The notes: generated by a model from the letters alone, not told the origin. A stretch of DNA of 64,000 bases from Halomonas stenophila (GCF_014192275.1 NZ_JACHXR010000001.1:496001-560000), one strand, 5' to 3'; counted from the stretch's first letter, positions 36,924 through 46,230 are shown. Made by a program: numbers and translations.

Positions 36924-37913
36924 ATGTCCAAGAGTACGCCGCTCAAGCTCATCGCCGTCGCCGCCTTCACCGTCAGCGCCGGCTCCGCCATGGCCTTCGA
37001 ACCCGAGGGCAAGGTCGAGTGCCTGGCCCCCGCCGACCCGGGTGGCGGCTGGGACTTCACCTGCCGCAGTGTCGGCAAGGTGATGGAGGACCTGGATATC
37101 GTTCCGCGCAGTGTCCAGACCATCAACATGGCCGGTGCCGGTGGCGGCGTGGCCTTCGGGCATACCGTCAGCAAGCGGGCCGGCGACGAGCAGTTGCTGG
37201 TGGCGGCCTCCACCGCGACCACCACGCGACTGGCCCAGGGCCAGTTCCCGGGCATGAACGCCGACATGGTCAACTGGATCGGCGCCCTCGGGGCCGACTA
37301 CGGCATCATCGCCGTGTCGGCGGATTCCGAGTACGAAGATCTCAATGACCTGATGGATGCCCTCAAGGAGGATCCGCGCGCCGTCAAGTTCGCCGGCGGC
37401 AGCGCCAAGGGCGGTTGGGATCACCTCAAGGTGCTGATCGCCGCCCAGGCCGCCGATGTCGAGAATCTGCCGCGGATTCCCTACCTGTCGTACAACAACG
37501 GCGGCGAGGCACTGACGCAGGTGATCGGGGGGCACGTGGACGCCTTCACCGGCGACATCACCGAGGCCCAGGGCTTCATGGAATCGGGCGACCTCAAGGT
37601 GCTCGCGGTGCTGTCCGAGGAGCGCCTGCCGGGCGAGTTCTCCGAGATCCCCACCGCCATGGAGCAGGGCATCGATGCCCTCGGCCCCAACTGGCGCGGC
37701 TTCTACATGCCGGCCGACATCTCCGACGAGGCCAAGCAGTACTGGGTCGACGCCATGGACACCATCTATGAAAGCGAGGAATGGCAGAGCGTCATGACCC
37801 AGAACGGCCTGATGCCCTTCCATATGAGCGCCGGTGAGTTCGAGTCCTTCGTCAAGGACCAGATCGTCGAGATCGAAACCCTCTCCAAGGACATCGGGTT
37901 GATTCAGCAATGA
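36924..37913 (+). CDS. tctC: Tripartite tricarboxylate transporter substrate-binding protein
   Basis: The 329-residue product has a signal peptide ending near residue 24 (AGSAMAFEPEG) and the Bug/TctC fold. The family loop ECLAPADPGGGWDFTCRSVG binds the carboxylate ligand. It delivers citrate-like acids to TctAB. GACCAGGGGACC precedes the ATG, and its stop overlaps tctB (ATGA). Confidence 0.92.
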   Translation: MSKSTPLKLIAVAAFTVSAGSAMAFEPEGKVECLAPADPGGGWDFTCRSVGKVMEDLDIVPRSVQTINMAGAGGGVAFGHTVSKRAGDEQLLVAASTATTTRLAQGQFPGMNADMVNWIGALGADYGIIAVSADSEYEDLNDLMDALKEDPRAVKFAGGSAKGGWDHLKVLIAAQAADVENLPRIPYLSYNNGGEALTQVIGGHVDAFTGDITEAQGFMESGDLKVLAVLSEERLPGEFSEIPTAMEQGIDALGPNWRGFYMPADISDEAKQYWVDAMDTIYESEEWQSVMTQNGLMPFHMSAGEFESFVKDQIVEIETLSKDIGLIQQ

Positions 37914-38362
37914 CCTTCAACGACCGCATCTTTGGGGTCCTGATGATCGTCCTGGCCGTCGCGTACGGCTGGGGCACCACCCAGTTCCCCGAGCCGTTCG
38001 GCGGGACCGAGGCCGTCGGTCCCGAGACCTTCCCACGCCTGCTGGCCGTCGTGCTGGCACTCTCCAGCCTGTACATGGTCGTGCGACCGGATCCGGATAA
38101 TGCCTGGCCGTGGAGCCGTACCGGCATCGAGCTGATCATCGCCGTGGTGGTGTTGATCCTCTACGCCATGCTGCTGCAGCCGCTGGGCTTCATCATCAGC
38201 ACGACCCTGGCGGTGGGCACCCTGTGCTGGCGCATGGGCTCCGCCCCGGTGCGAGCCTTCGTCACCGGCGCGGCGTCGGGGGTGGTGGTCTTCCTGCTGT
38301 TCAACTTCGCCCTCGACCTGGCGCTGCCGCTGGGCCTGCTGTCCTTCCTGGAGGTGAGCTGA
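37910..38362 (+). CDS. tctB: Tripartite tricarboxylate transporter small membrane subunit
   Basis: The 150-residue protein has four membrane helices and the TctB character, for example GTTQFPEPFGGTEAVGPETFPRL in the first loop. It is the small, poorly conserved subunit that assists TctA. It overlaps tctC by four bases and tctA by one base (TGATG), so translation is coupled. Confidence 0.9.
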   Translation: MTFNDRIFGVLMIVLAVAYGWGTTQFPEPFGGTEAVGPETFPRLLAVVLALSSLYMVVRPDPDNAWPWSRTGIELIIAVVVLILYAMLLQPLGFIISTTLAVGTLCWRMGSAPVRAFVTGAASGVVVFLLFNFALDLALPLGLLSFLEVS

Positions 38363-39888
38363 TGGAGACCCTTGGCTTCCTGATCGACGGGTTCGGCGTC
38401 GCCCTGGCGCCGCACAACCTGATGTTCGCGCTGCTGGGGGCCTTCCTCGGCACCCTGATCGGCGCCCTGCCGGGGCTCGGCCCGGCCAACGGCGTGGCCA
38501 TCCTGATCCCGCTGGCCTTCACCCTGGGGCTGGCGCCGGAGACCGCGATGATCATGCTCACCGCGGTCTATGCCGGCGCCATGTACGGCGGGCGCATCTC
38601 GTCGATCCTGCTCAACATCCCCGGTGACGAGCCGGCGATGATGACCTGCCTCGACGGCTATCCCATGGCCCAGCAGGGCAAGGCCTCCGAGGCCCTGGCG
38701 ATCTCCGCCGTGGCCTCCTTCATCGGCAGCCTGATCGCCACCATCGGGTTGATCCTGCTGGCGCCGTTGCTCGCCGACTTCGCCCTGACCTTCGGCCCGG
38801 CGGAGTACTTCGCGCTCTTCCTGCTGGCCTTCGCCACCCTCGGCGGCATCACCGGCAAGAACCCCATGAAGACGGTAGTGGCCGCCGCCATCGGCTTGAT
38901 GATCGCCACGGTGGGCATCGACAACACCGGCGTGCAGCGCTACACCTTCGGCGTGCTCGAGCTCTACGAGGGCGTGGACTTCATCATCGCCATCGTCGGG
39001 TTGTTCGCCATCTCCGAGCTGCTGTTCTTCATCGAGGAGAAGGCCGGTGGCGGCAAGGCGAAGATGGCCGTCAACAAGCTCACGCTCAGCTGGAAGGACA
39101 TCCGCAACATCCTGCCGTCCAGCTTCCGTGGCGGTGTGCTGGGCTTCATCGCCGGGGTGCTGCCCGGGGCGGGCGCGTCGCTGGGCAGCTTCATCGGCTA
39201 CACCCTCGAGAAGAAGATCGTGGGCAGCAAGGGCTACTTCGGCAAGGGCGACCCGCGCGGCGTGGCCGGGCCCGAGGCCGGCAACAACGGCGCCTCCAGC
39301 GGGGCACTCGTGCCCATGCTGACCCTCGGCGTGCCGGGCAGCGGCACCACCGCGGTGCTGCTGGCGCTGCTGATCTCGCTGAACATCACCCCCGGGCCGC
39401 TGATGTTCACCCAGAACGCCGACATCGTCTGGGGCGTGATCGCCGCGCTGTTGATCGGCAACTTCCTGCTGCTGGTGCTGAACATCCCGCTGGTGGGCAT
39501 CTTCGTCAAGCTGCTCTCGGTGCCGCCGATGTACCTGCTGCCGGTGGTGACCATGATCGCCTTCGTCGGCATCTACTCGATCAGCAACACCACCTTCGAC
39601 CTGTACTTCATGGTGGCCTTCGGCGTTGCCGGGTACCTCTTCCGCAAGTTGGAGATCCCGCTGGTGCCGATCATCCTCGGCCTGCTGCTGGGGCCGGAGA
39701 TGGAGAAGAACCTGCGCCACGCCATGGATATCTCCGACGGCGACTGGACCATCCTCTGGGACAGCGGCCTGGCCATCGGCCTGTGGGTGTTCGCCGGCCT
39801 GGGGCTGCTGCTGCCCTATATCGTCGGTCCCCTGCTGCGTCGCCGCATGCAGGTCCAGACCGGCACGGGGGGGCCGGAGGGCGACTGA
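38362..39888 (+). CDS. tctA: Tripartite tricarboxylate transporter large membrane subunit
   Basis: The 508-residue protein has about eleven to twelve membrane helices. The family signature ALPGLGPANGVAILIPLAF is near residue 38 and recurs in the second half as AGVLPGAGASLGSFIGY, together with GVPGSGTTAVLLALL. It forms the Na+- or H+-driven channel for tricarboxylates. The ATG at 38362 shares its A with the tctB stop. The length fits TctA (about 500). Confidence 0.94.
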   Translation: METLGFLIDGFGVALAPHNLMFALLGAFLGTLIGALPGLGPANGVAILIPLAFTLGLAPETAMIMLTAVYAGAMYGGRISSILLNIPGDEPAMMTCLDGYPMAQQGKASEALAISAVASFIGSLIATIGLILLAPLLADFALTFGPAEYFALFLLAFATLGGITGKNPMKTVVAAAIGLMIATVGIDNTGVQRYTFGVLELYEGVDFIIAIVGLFAISELLFFIEEKAGGGKAKMAVNKLTLSWKDIRNILPSSFRGGVLGFIAGVLPGAGASLGSFIGYTLEKKIVGSKGYFGKGDPRGVAGPEAGNNGASSGALVPMLTLGVPGSGTTAVLLALLISLNITPGPLMFTQNADIVWGVIAALLIGNFLLLVLNIPLVGIFVKLLSVPPMYLLPVVTMIAFVGIYSISNTTFDLYFMVAFGVAGYLFRKLEIPLVPIILGLLLGPEMEKNLRHAMDISDGDWTILWDSGLAIGLWVFAGLGLLLPYIVGPLLRRRMQVQTGTGGPEGD

Positions 39889-39911
39889 TCGCCCGATTTT
39901 CCCCGCAGCGC

Positions 39912-39946
39912 CACGAGGGGCGCCGGCCAGGCCGGCGCCCCTCGTG
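39912..39946 (+). terminator. Hairpin after tctCBA
   Basis: A perfect 15-base stem CACGAGGGGCGCCGG / CCGGCGCCCCTCGTG with loop CCAGG follows the operon by 23 bases. It lacks a T-tract. Confidence 0.65.
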
Positions 39947-40126
39947 CCGTCTGGAGGGTCGAACCGGGCCTGCCTCATGCGGGTGCAGTGGGCCGGCCAT
40001 CGGCACCGCCCTGGTTCGATATCGGGCGTCATCCTGCACCAGAAAGCACCGCCTGCTTCCAGAGAGACAGGGTTGTGTATGTCCAATTCATTGAAATAAA
40101 AGGAATAGTGAGGAGCCGCCGTATTC
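39947..40126. other. Intergenic region upstream of the urt promoter
   Basis: This is the remainder of the 327-base gap between tctA and urtA. It turns AT-rich just before the sigma-54 site. GCACC half-sites occur near 40036 and 40047 but I cannot form a convincing NtrC palindrome. No gene was seen. Confidence 0.35.
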
Positions 40127-40142
40127 TGGCACGCCCCTTGCG
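40127..40142 (+). promoter_or_regulatory. Sigma-54 promoter of the urea transporter operon
   Basis: TGGCACGCCCCTTGCG matches the RpoN -24/-12 consensus TGGCACG-N4-TTGCW at all but the last base, with exact spacing. Transcription should start near 40153, about 63 bases before urtA. Nitrogen-limited (NtrC-dependent) control of urea uptake fits this. Confidence 0.82.
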
Positions 40143-40215
40143 CTGGTAAGGGGGCAGGGGGCCGTCGCCACCGTACCGCTGCCCATCGATACCAACCACA
40201 TCGCAAGGAGTTTCC

Positions 40216-41535
40216 ATGATCCCGATTCCGACCGTGCATCCCACACGTTGGCTGGCCGCCTCGCTGATCGGCCTGGGTCTCTCCTCGCCGGCGATTGCCC
40301 AGGAGGACCCGATCAAGGTCGGCATCCTGCACTCGTTGTCCGGCACCATGGCCATCAGCGAGTCGACCCTCAAGGACACCCTGCTGATGCTGATCGAGCG
40401 GCAGAATGCCGAGGGGGGGCTGCTCGGTCGCCAGATCGAGCCGGTGGTCGTCGACCCGGCCTCCGACTGGCCGCTGTTCGCCGAGAAGGCCCGCGAGCTG
40501 CTGGCCCAGGAGGAGGTCGACGTGATCTTCGGCAACTGGACCTCGGTGTCGCGCAAGTCGGTGCTGCCGGTGGTCGAGGAGCTCAACGGCCTGCTGTTCT
40601 ACCCGGTGCAGTACGAGGGCGAGGAATCCTCCGAGAACGTCTTCTACACCGGGGCGGCACCCAACCAGCAGGCGATTCCCGCCGTCGACTATCTGATGAA
40701 CGAGGTGGGGGCCGAGCGCTGGGTGCTGGCCGGCACCGACTACGTCTATCCGCGGACCACCAACAAGATCCTCGAGGCCTATCTCAAGGCCCACGGCGTG
40801 GCCGACGAGGACATCATGGTCAACTATACGCCCTTCGGTCATTCCGACTGGCAGAACATCGTCTCCGACATCAAGCGCTTCGGCAGCCAGGGCAAGAAGA
40901 CCGCGGTGGTCTCCACCATCAACGGCGATGCCAACGTGCCGTTCTATCGCGAGCTGGGCAACCAGGGCATCGATGCCGCCGACATCCCGGTGGTGGCCTT
41001 CTCGGTGGGCGAGCAGGAGCTCTCGGGGATCGACACCGCGCCGCTGGTCGGCCACCTGGCCGCCTGGAACTACTTCATGAGCGTCGATACCGACGCCAAC
41101 TACGACTTCATCGACAGCTGGATCGAGTACACCGGCGACGAGATGGCGGTCACCAACGACCCCATGGAGGCCCACTACCTCGGCTTCACCATGTGGAAGG
41201 AGGCCGTGCGCAAGGCCGGTACCACCGACGTGGATGCGGTCAAGGACGCCATCATCGGGGTCAGCGTCCCCAACCTGTCCGGTGGCCATGCGGCGATGAT
41301 GCCCAACCACCACATCACCAAGCCGGTGCTGATCGGCGAGATCCAGGACAACGGCCAGTTCTCCATCGTCTGGGAGACCCCGTCCACCGTCGCCGGGGAC
41401 GCCTGGTCCGACTACCTGCCCGGCTCCCGGGACCTGATCAGCGACTGGCGAGCGCCCCTGGAATGCGGCAACTACAACGTCGTCGAGGGTCGCTGTGGCG
41501 GTGGTGCCAGCGAGGATGTCGCGACGGCGGAATGA
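40216..41535 (+). CDS. urtA: Urea ABC transporter substrate-binding protein
   Basis: The 439-residue periplasmic protein has a signal peptide cleaved near residue 30 (SSPAIAQEDPIKVG). It then has a branched-chain amino acid-type binding fold with UrtA hallmarks: ILHSLSGTMAISESTLKD, IFGNWTSVSRKSVLPVVEE, FYPVQYEGEESS and PNHHITKPVLIGEIQ. It captures urea for UrtBCDE. GCAAGGAG precedes the ATG. It begins the urtABCDE run. Confidence 0.95.
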   Translation: MIPIPTVHPTRWLAASLIGLGLSSPAIAQEDPIKVGILHSLSGTMAISESTLKDTLLMLIERQNAEGGLLGRQIEPVVVDPASDWPLFAEKARELLAQEEVDVIFGNWTSVSRKSVLPVVEELNGLLFYPVQYEGEESSENVFYTGAAPNQQAIPAVDYLMNEVGAERWVLAGTDYVYPRTTNKILEAYLKAHGVADEDIMVNYTPFGHSDWQNIVSDIKRFGSQGKKTAVVSTINGDANVPFYRELGNQGIDAADIPVVAFSVGEQELSGIDTAPLVGHLAAWNYFMSVDTDANYDFIDSWIEYTGDEMAVTNDPMEAHYLGFTMWKEAVRKAGTTDVDAVKDAIIGVSVPNLSGGHAAMMPNHHITKPVLIGEIQDNGQFSIVWETPSTVAGDAWSDYLPGSRDLISDWRAPLECGNYNVVEGRCGGGASEDVATAE

Positions 41536-41558
41536 TCTCGTCCGCGGGCCGGCCGCCT

Positions 41559-41647
41559 CAGGGGCTATCGCAGTTAGCGGTATCGCTCGGGGCTCTTCCG
41601 TCGACAAGCCCCGGCGCCCCTCGCTGAGGGCAATAGCGATTGCCCTG
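41559..41647. repeat. MITE-like element, copy B (urtA-urtB gap)
   Basis: An 89-base element shares 34 of its first 35 bases with copy A (from GGGCTATCGCAGTTAGCG), then GTCGACA and CCCCGGCGCCCCTCGC, but lacks the centre. Its right end is a hairpin AGGGCAAT-AGCG-ATTGCCCT. It looks like an internally deleted member of the same family. Confidence 0.75.
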
Positions 41648-41708
41648 GCGTGCACCGGCGTGGTTGATCCGAGATACGCCATCTCACCACTTCCTACAGG
41701 ACATGCCC

Positions 41709-43313
41709 ATGAGGATGATCCGCTCCCTCGTGCAGGGGCTGCTGTGCCTCGTCGTCGTGGCGCTCGCCGCACCGGCCGCCGTGGCCGCGCCCGACGACGA
41801 CGGCCAGGCGCTGCTCGAGGCCCTCGATACCCGCTCCTACGCCGACAAGGGCGAGGCCATTGAGGCGCTCGTCGCCAGCGGCGACGAGCGCACCCGGCGC
41901 TGGCTGGACGCCCTGCTCGACGGCAAGCTGCAGCGTCACCAGGACACCGGTCGCTTCGTCGTGGTGCTCGAGAACCGCGGCCGCCAGTGGCCGGTGGCCG
42001 ATGCCCTGAGCGGCGAGCGACTCGGCGAGATGTCACGGCGCGAGCTCGACCGCATCGGCATCAACAATGCGCTGCGCGGCCAGTTGCACAGCACCCTGGC
42101 GGTGCTCGACCTGCGCGTCGACGACGTGCGGGCGCGCCGTGAAGCGGCCCGCGAGCTGCTCGGCAATGTCGAGGCCGCCATGCTGGCGCCGTTGCAGCAA
42201 CGGGTGGCCGACGAAGCCGATGGCGAGGTGAGGCGCCTGCTCGAGCAGGCCATCGCCATCCATCGTCTGGGACAGGGCGATGCCGCGGCCGTCGAGGGCC
42301 TGGCCGGTAGCCTCAATCCCGAGGCTCGGGCGGCACTCCGTGCCGCCGCGCGCAGCGACGACGTCGCCCTGGCCGAGGCCGCCAGCGGGGCACTCGCCGG
42401 TATCGAGCAGAAGCTCAAGCTGAACCGCGGCGTCGAGACGCTCTACTTCGGCCTGTCGCTCGGCTCGGTGCTGGTGCTGGCGGCCATCGGCCTGGCGATC
42501 ACCTTCGGCGTGATGGGCGTGATCAACATGGCCCATGGCGAGCTGATGATGCTCGGGGCCTACACCGCCTGGGGGATGCAACAGCTGCTGCCCGGCCAGC
42601 CGGGGCTGGCGCTGATCCTGTCGATCCCCGCCGGCTTCCTGGTGGCGGCCCTGGCGGGGATCGCCATCGAGCGCAGCGTCATCCAGTTCCTCAAGGGGCG
42701 TCCACTGGAGACCCTGCTGGCCACCTTCGGCGTCAGCCTGATCCTCCAGCAGCTGGTGCGCACCCTGATCTCGCCGCTCAACCGCAGCGTGGTCTCGCCC
42801 GAGTGGATGAGCGGTTCGCTGATGATCAACGAGGGGCTGTCGCTGACCCTCAACCGTCTGTTCGTGCTGGGCTTCGCGCTGCTGGTCTTCGCCGGCCTGA
42901 TGCTGGTCATGCGCCGCACCCGGCTGGGCCTGGAGGTGCGCGCCGTGACCCAGAGCCGCGCCATGGCGCGCGCCATGGGCATCCGCGCGACCCGTGTCGA
43001 CATCCTGACCTTCGCCCTGGGCTCCGGCGTGGCCGGGCTCGCGGGGGTGGCGCTCTCCCAGCTCACCAATGTGGGGCCCAACCTCGGCCAGAACTACATC
43101 ATCGACTCCTTCATGGTGGTGGTGTTCGGCGGGGTGGGGAACCTCTGGGGCACCCTGGTGGCGGGCCTGTCACTGGGCGTGATCAACCAGGTCCTCGAGC
43201 CCTGGGCCGGCGCCGTGCTGGCCAAGATCCTGGTGCTCGTCTTCATCATCCTGTTCATCCAGAAGCGCCCCCGCGGACTCTTCCCGCAGAAGGGCCGGGC
43301 GGCGGAGGGCTGA
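41709..43313 (+). CDS. urtB: Urea ABC transporter permease UrtB
   Basis: The 534-residue product has a signal-like start (MRMIRSLVQGLLCLVVVALAAPAA), a periplasmic-type helical N-terminal domain of about 220 residues typical of UrtB, and then a LivH-like permease with about eight helices (VINMAHGELMMLGAYTAWGM, GLEVRAVTQSRAMARAMGI). I chose ATG 41709 because AGGA is seven bases upstream; ATG 41703 and TTG 41640 are alternatives. The gap from urtA holds the repeat copy B, so part of the transcript may be processed or attenuated there. Confidence 0.93.
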   Translation: MRMIRSLVQGLLCLVVVALAAPAAVAAPDDDGQALLEALDTRSYADKGEAIEALVASGDERTRRWLDALLDGKLQRHQDTGRFVVVLENRGRQWPVADALSGERLGEMSRRELDRIGINNALRGQLHSTLAVLDLRVDDVRARREAARELLGNVEAAMLAPLQQRVADEADGEVRRLLEQAIAIHRLGQGDAAAVEGLAGSLNPEARAALRAAARSDDVALAEAASGALAGIEQKLKLNRGVETLYFGLSLGSVLVLAAIGLAITFGVMGVINMAHGELMMLGAYTAWGMQQLLPGQPGLALILSIPAGFLVAALAGIAIERSVIQFLKGRPLETLLATFGVSLILQQLVRTLISPLNRSVVSPEWMSGSLMINEGLSLTLNRLFVLGFALLVFAGLMLVMRRTRLGLEVRAVTQSRAMARAMGIRATRVDILTFALGSGVAGLAGVALSQLTNVGPNLGQNYIIDSFMVVVFGGVGNLWGTLVAGLSLGVINQVLEPWAGAVLAKILVLVFIILFIQKRPRGLFPQKGRAAEG

Positions 43314-43316
43314 TTC

Positions 43317-44456
43317 ATGCTGGCTTCAAGATCCTGGCTATCCCGACCCCTGCACGAGCGCTCGACGCGGCTCTTCCTCGGCGCGCTGATCGCGGCCCTG
43401 GCCGTGGTCACCCTGCTCAACCTGGCGTTGCCGGCGGGGCATCCGCTGCATGTCTCCACCTATACCGTGACGCTGCTCGGCAAGTACCTGTGCTATGCGC
43501 TGCTGGCCGTGGCGGTGGACCTGGTGTGGGGTTATCTCGGCATCCTGAGCCTTGGTCATGGCGCCTTCTTCGCCCTGGGCGGCTATGCCATGGGCATGTA
43601 CCTGATGCGCCAGATCGGTGATAGAGGTGTGTACGGACATCCTGTCTTGCCGGACTTCATGGTGTTCCTCGACTGGCAGAGCCTGCCCTGGTACTGGCAC
43701 GGCTTCGACATGGCCTGGTTCGCCTTCCTGATGGTGCTGCTGGCGCCGGGACTGCTGGCCCTGGTGTTCGGCTTCCTGGCCTTCCGCTCCCGGGTCACCG
43801 GGGTGTATCTGTCGATCATCACCCAGGCGCTGACCTTCGCGCTGATGCTGGCCTTCTTCCGCAACGAGATGGGCTTCGGCGGCAACAATGGCCTGACCGA
43901 CTTCAAGGAACTGCTGGGCGTCGACCTGACCACCGACGCGACCCGCCTGGGGCTCTTCCTGGCCACCGGCGTGGCCCTCGCCCTGGGCTATGTGCTGTGT
44001 CGGGCGATCGTCGCCAGCAAGCTCGGCCGGGTCTGCGTGGCGACCCGCGACGCCGAGGCCCGCACGCGCTTCCTGGGCTACCGGGTGGAACGCTTCCAGC
44101 TCTTCGTCTTCGTGGTCTCGGCGATGCTGGCCGGCGTCGCCGGCGCGCTCTATGTGCCCCAGGTGGGCATCATCAATCCCGGCGAGTTCTCGCCGATCTT
44201 CTCCATCGAGATCGTGCTGTGGGTGGCGCTGGGCGGTCGCGGCACCCTCTACGGCGCGGTGATCGGGGCGTTGATCGTCAACTACGCCAAGACGGTGTTC
44301 ACCGGCGTGATGCCGGATGCCTGGCTGTTTGCCCTGGGCGGGCTCTTCGTGCTGGTCACGGTGCTGCTGCCGAAGGGCATCGCCGGCCTGCTGGGCTATC
44401 GCCGGCCGCGCCGCCCCCCTGACTCATCCACGACCCCACGGGAGGCCTCGACATGA
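43317..44456 (+). CDS. urtC: Urea ABC transporter permease UrtC
   Basis: The 379-residue LivM-like permease has about nine to ten membrane helices, with DLVWGYLGILSLGHGAFFALGGYAMG, GYRVERFQLFVFVVSAMLAGVAG and EIVLWVALGGRGTLYGAVIGA. It pairs with UrtB to form the urea channel. It starts three bases after the urtB stop and overlaps urtD by four bases. Confidence 0.94.
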   Translation: MLASRSWLSRPLHERSTRLFLGALIAALAVVTLLNLALPAGHPLHVSTYTVTLLGKYLCYALLAVAVDLVWGYLGILSLGHGAFFALGGYAMGMYLMRQIGDRGVYGHPVLPDFMVFLDWQSLPWYWHGFDMAWFAFLMVLLAPGLLALVFGFLAFRSRVTGVYLSIITQALTFALMLAFFRNEMGFGGNNGLTDFKELLGVDLTTDATRLGLFLATGVALALGYVLCRAIVASKLGRVCVATRDAEARTRFLGYRVERFQLFVFVVSAMLAGVAGALYVPQVGIINPGEFSPIFSIEIVLWVALGGRGTLYGAVIGALIVNYAKTVFTGVMPDAWLFALGGLFVLVTVLLPKGIAGLLGYRRPRRPPDSSTTPREAST

Positions 44457-45292
44457 ACGTCCTGAAATCGCTGGCCGATCGCGATCGCGTCTTCGACTTC
44501 CTGGTGCCCGTCGAGTCCCCGGTCGACGTGCGCCATGGCCCGATCCTCTATCTCGAGGACGTGACGGTCAGCTTCGACGGCTTCCGCGCCATCGAACGCC
44601 TCAACCTGACCATCGACGATGGCGAGCTGCGCTGCATCATCGGCCCCAACGGGGCCGGCAAGACCACCATGATGGACATCATCACCGGCAAGACCCGGCC
44701 GGATGCCGGCCGGGTCTGGTTCGGCAGCCGCCACGACCTGCTGACCATGAACGAGCCGGAGATCGCCAGCCTCGGCATCGGCCGCAAGTTCCAGAAGCCC
44801 ACGACCTTCGAGGCCCTCACCGTCTTCGAGAACCTGGAACTGGCCATGGCTGCCGACAAGCGCATCCTGCCCACCCTCACGGCGCGGACGACCGGCGAGG
44901 TCCGCTCGCGAATCGAGGAGGTCATGACCACCATCGGCCTGGTCGAGCTGCGTCATCGCCCGGCCGGGATCCTCTCCCACGGCCAGAAGCAGTGGCTGGA
45001 GATCGGCATGCTGCTGATGCAGCGTCCGCGGCTGCTGCTGGTGGACGAGCCGGTGGCCGGCATGACCGAGCAGGAGATGGAACGCACCGCCGAGCTGCTC
45101 ACCGGCCTGGCGGGCCAGCAGTCCGTGGTGGTGGTGGAGCACGACATGGGCTTCGTGCGCTCCATCGCCCGCACGGTCACCGTGCTCCACCAGGGCAGCG
45201 TGCTGGCCGAGGGCCGCATGGACCAGGTGTCCCTGGATCCCCGCGTCGTCGAGGTCTATCTCGGCGCCGAAGCCGACGAGGAGGTGGCCTGA
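44453..45292 (+). CDS. urtD: Urea ABC transporter ATP-binding protein UrtD
   Basis: The 279-residue LivG-type ATPase has Walker A GPNGAGKTT, signature LSHGQKQWLEIGML and Walker B LLLVDEPVAGMTEQE. The signature SHGQK in place of SGGQQ is characteristic of UrtD. It overlaps urtC (ATGA) and urtE (TGATG), so all parts are coupled. Confidence 0.95.
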   Translation: MNVLKSLADRDRVFDFLVPVESPVDVRHGPILYLEDVTVSFDGFRAIERLNLTIDDGELRCIIGPNGAGKTTMMDIITGKTRPDAGRVWFGSRHDLLTMNEPEIASLGIGRKFQKPTTFEALTVFENLELAMAADKRILPTLTARTTGEVRSRIEEVMTTIGLVELRHRPAGILSHGQKQWLEIGMLLMQRPRLLLVDEPVAGMTEQEMERTAELLTGLAGQQSVVVVEHDMGFVRSIARTVTVLHQGSVLAEGRMDQVSLDPRVVEVYLGAEADEEVA

Positions 45293-45990
45293 TGCTCGCG
45301 ATTGACAAGCTCGACCAGTACTACGGCGAGAGCCATACCCTGTGGTCCCTCGACCTCGAGGTGCCGGCGGGGGAATGCACCTGCGTGATGGGCCGCAACG
45401 GGGTCGGCAAGACCACCCTGATGAAAGCGGTGATGGGCGAGGTCCCAGTGGCCTCGGGCAGCATCCGCTATGCGGATGATGTGGAGCTGACGAAGAAACG
45501 CGTCGAGGACCGTTCGCGGCTGGGCATCGGCTATGTGCCCCAGGGGCGCCAGATCTTCCCGCTGCTCACCGTGGAGGAAAATCTGCGTACCGGCCTGGCG
45601 GCCCGCGGCGATGGTCGCAGGTCGATCCCCGAGCGCATCTACGAGCTGTTCCCGGTGCTGGCGGAGATGAAGCACCGTCGCGGCGGCGACCTCTCGGGCG
45701 GCCAGCAGCAGCAACTGGCCATCGGCCGGGCGCTGGTACTCGAGCCCCGGCTGTTGATCCTCGATGAGCCGGGGGAGGGCATCCAGCCCAATATCGTCAC
45801 CCAGATCGGCGAGGTGATCCGTCGCCTGATCCGCGAGGACGGCCTGACGGTGCTGCTGGTGGAGCAGAAGCTGCCCTTCGCCCGCAAGTATGCCGACCGC
45901 TTCGCGATCATGGACCGGGGGCGACCGGTCGCCGGCGGCGAGATCGGCGAGCTCAGCGAGTCGCTGATCAAGGAGCATCTCAGGGTCTAG
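45292..45990 (+). CDS. urtE: Urea ABC transporter ATP-binding protein UrtE
   Basis: The 232-residue LivF-type ATPase begins MLAIDKLDQYYGESHTLW. Walker A is GRNGVGKTT, the signature is LSGGQQQQLAIGRAL and Walker B is RLLILDEPGEGIQPNI, in which GEGIQ is typical of UrtE. Its ATG shares one base with the urtD stop. The frame is open far upstream, but that part is antisense-like shadow of urtC and urtD. Confidence 0.95.
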   Translation: MLAIDKLDQYYGESHTLWSLDLEVPAGECTCVMGRNGVGKTTLMKAVMGEVPVASGSIRYADDVELTKKRVEDRSRLGIGYVPQGRQIFPLLTVEENLRTGLAARGDGRRSIPERIYELFPVLAEMKHRRGGDLSGGQQQQLAIGRALVLEPRLLILDEPGEGIQPNIVTQIGEVIRRLIREDGLTVLLVEQKLPFARKYADRFAIMDRGRPVAGGEIGELSESLIKEHLRV

Positions 45991-45991
45991 T

Positions 45992-46033
45992 GTCTGGGGT
46001 CTGGGGTCTGGGGTCTGGGGTCTGGGGTCTGGA
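45992..46033. repeat. Heptamer tandem array after urtE
   Basis: Five perfect units of GTCTGGG and one ending in A follow the urtE stop after one base. Simple arrays of this kind can change in length by slippage. Confidence 0.95.
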
Positions 46034-46230
46034 GCTACGAGCGCCCGTCTCGGCCTCGGCCGTGGTGGGCACTTCGCCCCATGGTGGTGCGTTCGTCGCT
46101 CTCGCGTACTCGGATGGTGCAAAAGCCCGCTCGCTCAGCGGCGCCGGTGGTGCATGCGAGTATCCGGATACCTCTTTGTGTACAAAATAAGTTTTTGATA
46201 AACAAAAGATTGCCGGTGTCTTCACCAGAT

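Noticed and set aside
38161-42036. Very long minus-strand open frame (about 1290 codons) across tctA and urtA
   Set aside because: It is antisense to well-supported genes and arises from high GC in third codon positions; the protein has no domain logic and spans unrelated genes.
45992-46033. CRISPR array
   Set aside because: The heptamers have no spacers and no cas genes are near; it is a simple tandem repeat. No CRISPR array was seen anywhere in the window.
45993-46190. Small protein SGVWGLGSGVWGLE from the heptamer array
   Set aside because: It is only the translation of a simple repeat and has no ribosome site.
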